DNA of 6,934 bases from Oscillospiraceae bacterium (GTDB taxonomy: Bacteria; Bacillota; Clostridia; Oscillospirales; Acutalibacteraceae): contig DNIP01000074.1 in assembly GCA_003499325.1 (NCBI GenBank), positions 1 through 6,934 of the forward strand, in the 5' to 3' direction. Shown here piece by piece: positions 5,181-6,934 of the stretch; position 1 is the stretch's first letter, and every line of letters starts with the position of its first letter. The notes below the pieces were generated by a model. It had not been told where the DNA came from and searched no databases. It was given only the letters and a program-made list of their open reading frames with translations. Position numbers and translations under genes: made by a program.

Positions 5181-6110
5181 ATGGGAAATACGTTTTACTT
5201 TGAATGGGAAGTCGCGCTGATGGAGTGGATCCAGTCTTGGCTCGGCCCTGTCGGCACGGCGATCGCTTCCGTGGTCACCGAGATGGGCGACCAGCTGGTG
5301 TGCGTTGCGGTACTGGGCTTCTTGTACTGGTGTTGGGAGAAGGAATACGGCAAGTATGTCGGATTGAACGTGCTCGTCGGTATCACCCTCAACCCCATGA
5401 TCAAGAATATTTTCATCCGGCGCAGGCCGTATTTTGACAACCCGGGGATCCAATGCCTCAAGCCCGTGAAGAGCGGCGCCGACATCTATGATATCTCGGC
5501 ACAGGGCTTTTCCTTCCCGAGCGGTCACTCCACCAACGCCGTGGCGCTGTTCACCTCGCTGGGGCGCTATCAAAAGAACAGGATCCTGACGGTCATCGGC
5601 ATCGTCCTTCCGCTGGTGGTAGGCGTCTCGCGCTTTTGCCTGGGCGTTCATTATCCGACCGACGTCATCTGCGGCTGGGCGCTGGGTCTGGCTGTCGTCT
5701 TTATCGTGCCCGCCTTACAGCGCGCGATCAAAAACCGCTGGGCGTTCTACGGACTGCTGGTGCTGATCGCCCTGCCGGGCTGGTTCTATTGCAAGAGCGC
5801 CGATTATTTCACCGCCTTCGGCATTTTGGTCGGCTTTATTTTCGCGGTTGAATTCGAGGAGCGGTTCGTCAAATTTGAGAACACGCGCAACGTCCTGCGC
5901 TGTATCCTGCGGATCGTGCTGGGCGTCGGCGTTTACTTCGGACTCAACACTTTGCTCAAGCTCCCGTTCGACAAGGACTTCCTCGCCGCCGCCACATTGC
6001 CGTCCTACGCGGTACGCGCGGCGCGCTATTGCGTGATCATCTTCGTCACCATCGGCGTGTATCCGCTGATCTTCCGTCTCGGCGACCGCATTTTTAAGCG
6101 TAAGTCTTAA
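5181..6110 (+). CDS. PAP2-family membrane phosphatase
   Basis: All three phosphatidic-acid-phosphatase type 2 signatures are present. C1 is K-x6-RP with Lys75, Arg82 and Pro83; C2 is PSGH at 114-117; C3 is SR-x5-H-x3-D with Ser150, Arg151, His157 and Asp161. His157 is the expected nucleophile and His117 the general acid. The protein is polytopic, with hydrophobic segments at about 38-52, 60-73, 136-150, 162-179, 188-203, 211-225, 240-256 and 282-299. Family members remove phosphate from lipid phosphates such as phosphatidate or undecaprenyl diphosphate at the outer face of the membrane; which one is used here cannot be read from sequence. At 309 aa it is longer than a minimal PAP2 (about 200-220 aa), having an extra C-terminal membrane region after the catalytic core. 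It has its own promoter and is followed 23 bp later by a nitroreductase-family gene, probably in one operon. Confidence 0.93.
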   Translation: MGNTFYFEWEVALMEWIQSWLGPVGTAIASVVTEMGDQLVCVAVLGFLYWCWEKEYGKYVGLNVLVGITLNPMIKNIFIRRRPYFDNPGIQCLKPVKSGADIYDISAQGFSFPSGHSTNAVALFTSLGRYQKNRILTVIGIVLPLVVGVSRFCLGVHYPTDVICGWALGLAVVFIVPALQRAIKNRWAFYGLLVLIALPGWFYCKSADYFTAFGILVGFIFAVEFEERFVKFENTRNVLRCILRIVLGVGVYFGLNTLLKLPFDKDFLAAATLPSYAVRAARYCVIIFVTIGVYPLIFRLGDRIFKRKS

Positions 6111-6133
6111 CCGTTCAACATAAGGAGAAAATG

Positions 6134-6649
6134 ATGGAATTCAGTAACGTGATCAAGGAACGCTATTCCGTTCGCAAGTACAAGCCCGATATGCTCGGGG
6201 AGGACGATCTGAACGCGATCCTCAAAGCGGGCATGCTCGCGCCCACGGGGTGCAACTACCAGCCCCAGCGGATCTATGTCTTGCAGAGTGACGCGGCGAT
6301 CGCAAAGATCCGCGCGCTCTCACGCTGTGCCTTTGACGCGCCCGTGGTGCTGTTGATCGCCCTTGATGAGACCGCCGATTGGAAAAGCCCGCTCGAAGCA
6401 GGCTGTCGCGCAGGCGTTCAGGACGTCAGCATCGTCGCCGATCATATGATGCTCGCGGCATGGGACAGGGGCGTCGGCTCATGCTGGGTCAATTATTTCA
6501 AGCCGACCGAGGTCAAGGCGGCGTTCGGCCTGCCCGAGAATGAAACGCCGATCTTATTGATGACGCTGGGCTACCCTGCCGATGACGCAAAGCCGCTCAG
6601 CCTCCATCACGAGAGCAAAGAGTTGAGCGAGATCGTCAAGCGGCTGTGA
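6134..6649 (+). CDS. Nitroreductase-family FMN oxidoreductase (small)
   Basis: The 171-aa product has the nitroreductase fold landmarks: RYSVRKY near the N-terminus (10-16, FMN phosphate contact), APTGCNYQPQ (36-45), the long helix leading to GVGSCWVNYF (113-122), and LGYPADDAKP near the end (145-154). Family enzymes use FMN and NAD(P)H to reduce nitroaromatics, quinones or flavins, usually as homodimers in the cytoplasm. The substrate is unknown. At 171 aa it belongs to the short members often annotated only by family. ATG codons occur at 6131 and 6134; AAGGAG ends at 6127, giving 3 nt spacing for the first and 6 nt for the second, so I prefer 6134 (6131 would add one Met). It is the second gene of the PAP2 operon by spacing, but I see no functional link between the two. 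Antisense frames are shadows. Confidence 0.92.
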   Translation: MEFSNVIKERYSVRKYKPDMLGEDDLNAILKAGMLAPTGCNYQPQRIYVLQSDAAIAKIRALSRCAFDAPVVLLIALDETADWKSPLEAGCRAGVQDVSIVADHMMLAAWDRGVGSCWVNYFKPTEVKAAFGLPENETPILLMTLGYPADDAKPLSLHHESKELSEIVKRL

Positions 6650-6775
6650 TCTCACCATACGGCGTGTGCCGTCAGGCGCCCGAAAACAGCGCAGGCTCCA
6701 TGCGAAAACGCGTGTGATCGGAGCGGCTTGCAGCCAGGCGCAAAAGCCGCGAGAATGATCCTTATAAGCTACAGC
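6650..6775. other. Untranslated 3' region with small hairpins, no gene seen
   Basis: No credible reading frame. Two small stems are visible: ACGGC-GTGT-GCCGT (6659-6672) and GCGGCTT (6723-6729) with AAGCCGC (6744-6750). Neither has a T-run, so they look like 3' UTR structure rather than terminators. Confidence 0.35.
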
Positions 6776-6808
6776 ACAGGCTGTGCCCTCATCGAGAGCA
6801 CAGCCTGT
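6776..6808 (+). terminator. Hairpin terminator of the PAP2-nitroreductase operon
   Basis: ACAGGCTGTGC (6776-6786) pairs perfectly with GCACAGCCTGT (6798-6808), and CTC/GAG pair inside the loop. The tail (TGTTATTT) is only moderately T-rich. The layout matches the terminator at 4226-4261, including the CTC-n3-GAG top. Confidence 0.65.
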
Positions 6809-6845
6809 TGTTATTTGGCTCGTATGATAAACCGATTTCAAAAAA

Positions 6846-6861
6846 TCAATTACGTGATTGA
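6846..6861. promoter_or_regulatory. 16-bp palindrome over the -35 box, candidate operator
   Basis: TCAATTACGTGATTGA is palindromic except for one base pair (T6851 with G6856). It overlaps the first four bases of the -35 element at 6858-6863, the position of a repressor site. The regulator is not identified. Confidence 0.45.
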
Positions 6862-6886
6862 ACTTGCTTATCTGTTGTGATATAAT
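6858..6886 (+). promoter_or_regulatory. Near-consensus promoter for a gene beyond the right edge
   Basis: TTGAAC (6858-6863), a 17-bp spacer and TATAAT (6881-6886), preceded by TGTGA, which matches the extended -10 of Gram-positive promoters. No start codon with a ribosome binding site is seen in the remaining 48 nt. Confidence 0.72.
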
Positions 6887-6934
6887 GACAATCGTTTTCT
6901 GGTATTGCTTTTTCGGCTGTAATCGAACCAAAAA

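Overview
The window looks like a chromosomal stretch from a low- to mid-GC Gram-positive anaerobe, most likely a Ruminococcus-like member of the Oscillospirales (Clostridia). This is an inference. It rests on strong AAGGAGG-type ribosome binding sites before almost every start, sigma-A promoters of TTGACT/TTGAAA-n16-17-TATAAT type, a short lipoprotein signal peptide, moderately GC-rich codon use, and a gene set of single-domain accessory enzymes. There are no rRNAs, tRNAs, CRISPR arrays or transposase genes.

Left third (1-2927), all on the minus strand. Reading leftwards in the direction of transcription: an orphan 298-aa gene (2927-2031); a gene-poor 595-bp interval; an orphan 282-aa gene (1435-587); and a divergent ClpP-family serine protease that runs off the left edge (569-1). 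The last two are tightly coupled, because the stop of the orphan gene sits in the clpP-like ribosome binding site. The 595-bp interval is the most structured part of the window. It holds a 137-bp nested palindromic repeat (1853-1989) with the TGTCATTCTGAG...GAAGAATC signature, two diverged copies of a ~28-bp hairpin unit that also encode M-G/A-R-K-x-R-I-P, several further hairpins, and immediately before the 282-aa gene a 32-codon leader ORF with a perfect Shine-Dalgarno. A terminator-like hairpin with seven U residues lies inside that ORF. The arrangement suggests transcription attenuation of the orphan/clpP-like operon.

Middle (2928-4980). A 315-bp divergent intergenic region carries promoters. 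Then come a secreted lipoprotein with a probable beta-propeller fold (3243-4205) and its own terminator, a VOC/glyoxalase-fold protein (4371-4748) under its own promoter, and a small gene (4762-4900) that appears to carry a one-base frameshift. A strong terminator follows at about 4979-5016.

Right third (4980-6934). A near-consensus promoter drives a two-gene operon: a PAP2-family membrane phosphatase (5181-6110) and a small nitroreductase-family flavoprotein (6134-6649). The operon ends at a hairpin at 6776-6808. The window closes on another near-consensus promoter with a 16-bp palindrome over its -35 box, aimed at a gene beyond the edge.

No complete new defence or mobile system can be demonstrated here. 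The best candidates for something undescribed are the ClpP-paralogue/orphan operon with its leader, and the repeat-dense interval upstream of it.
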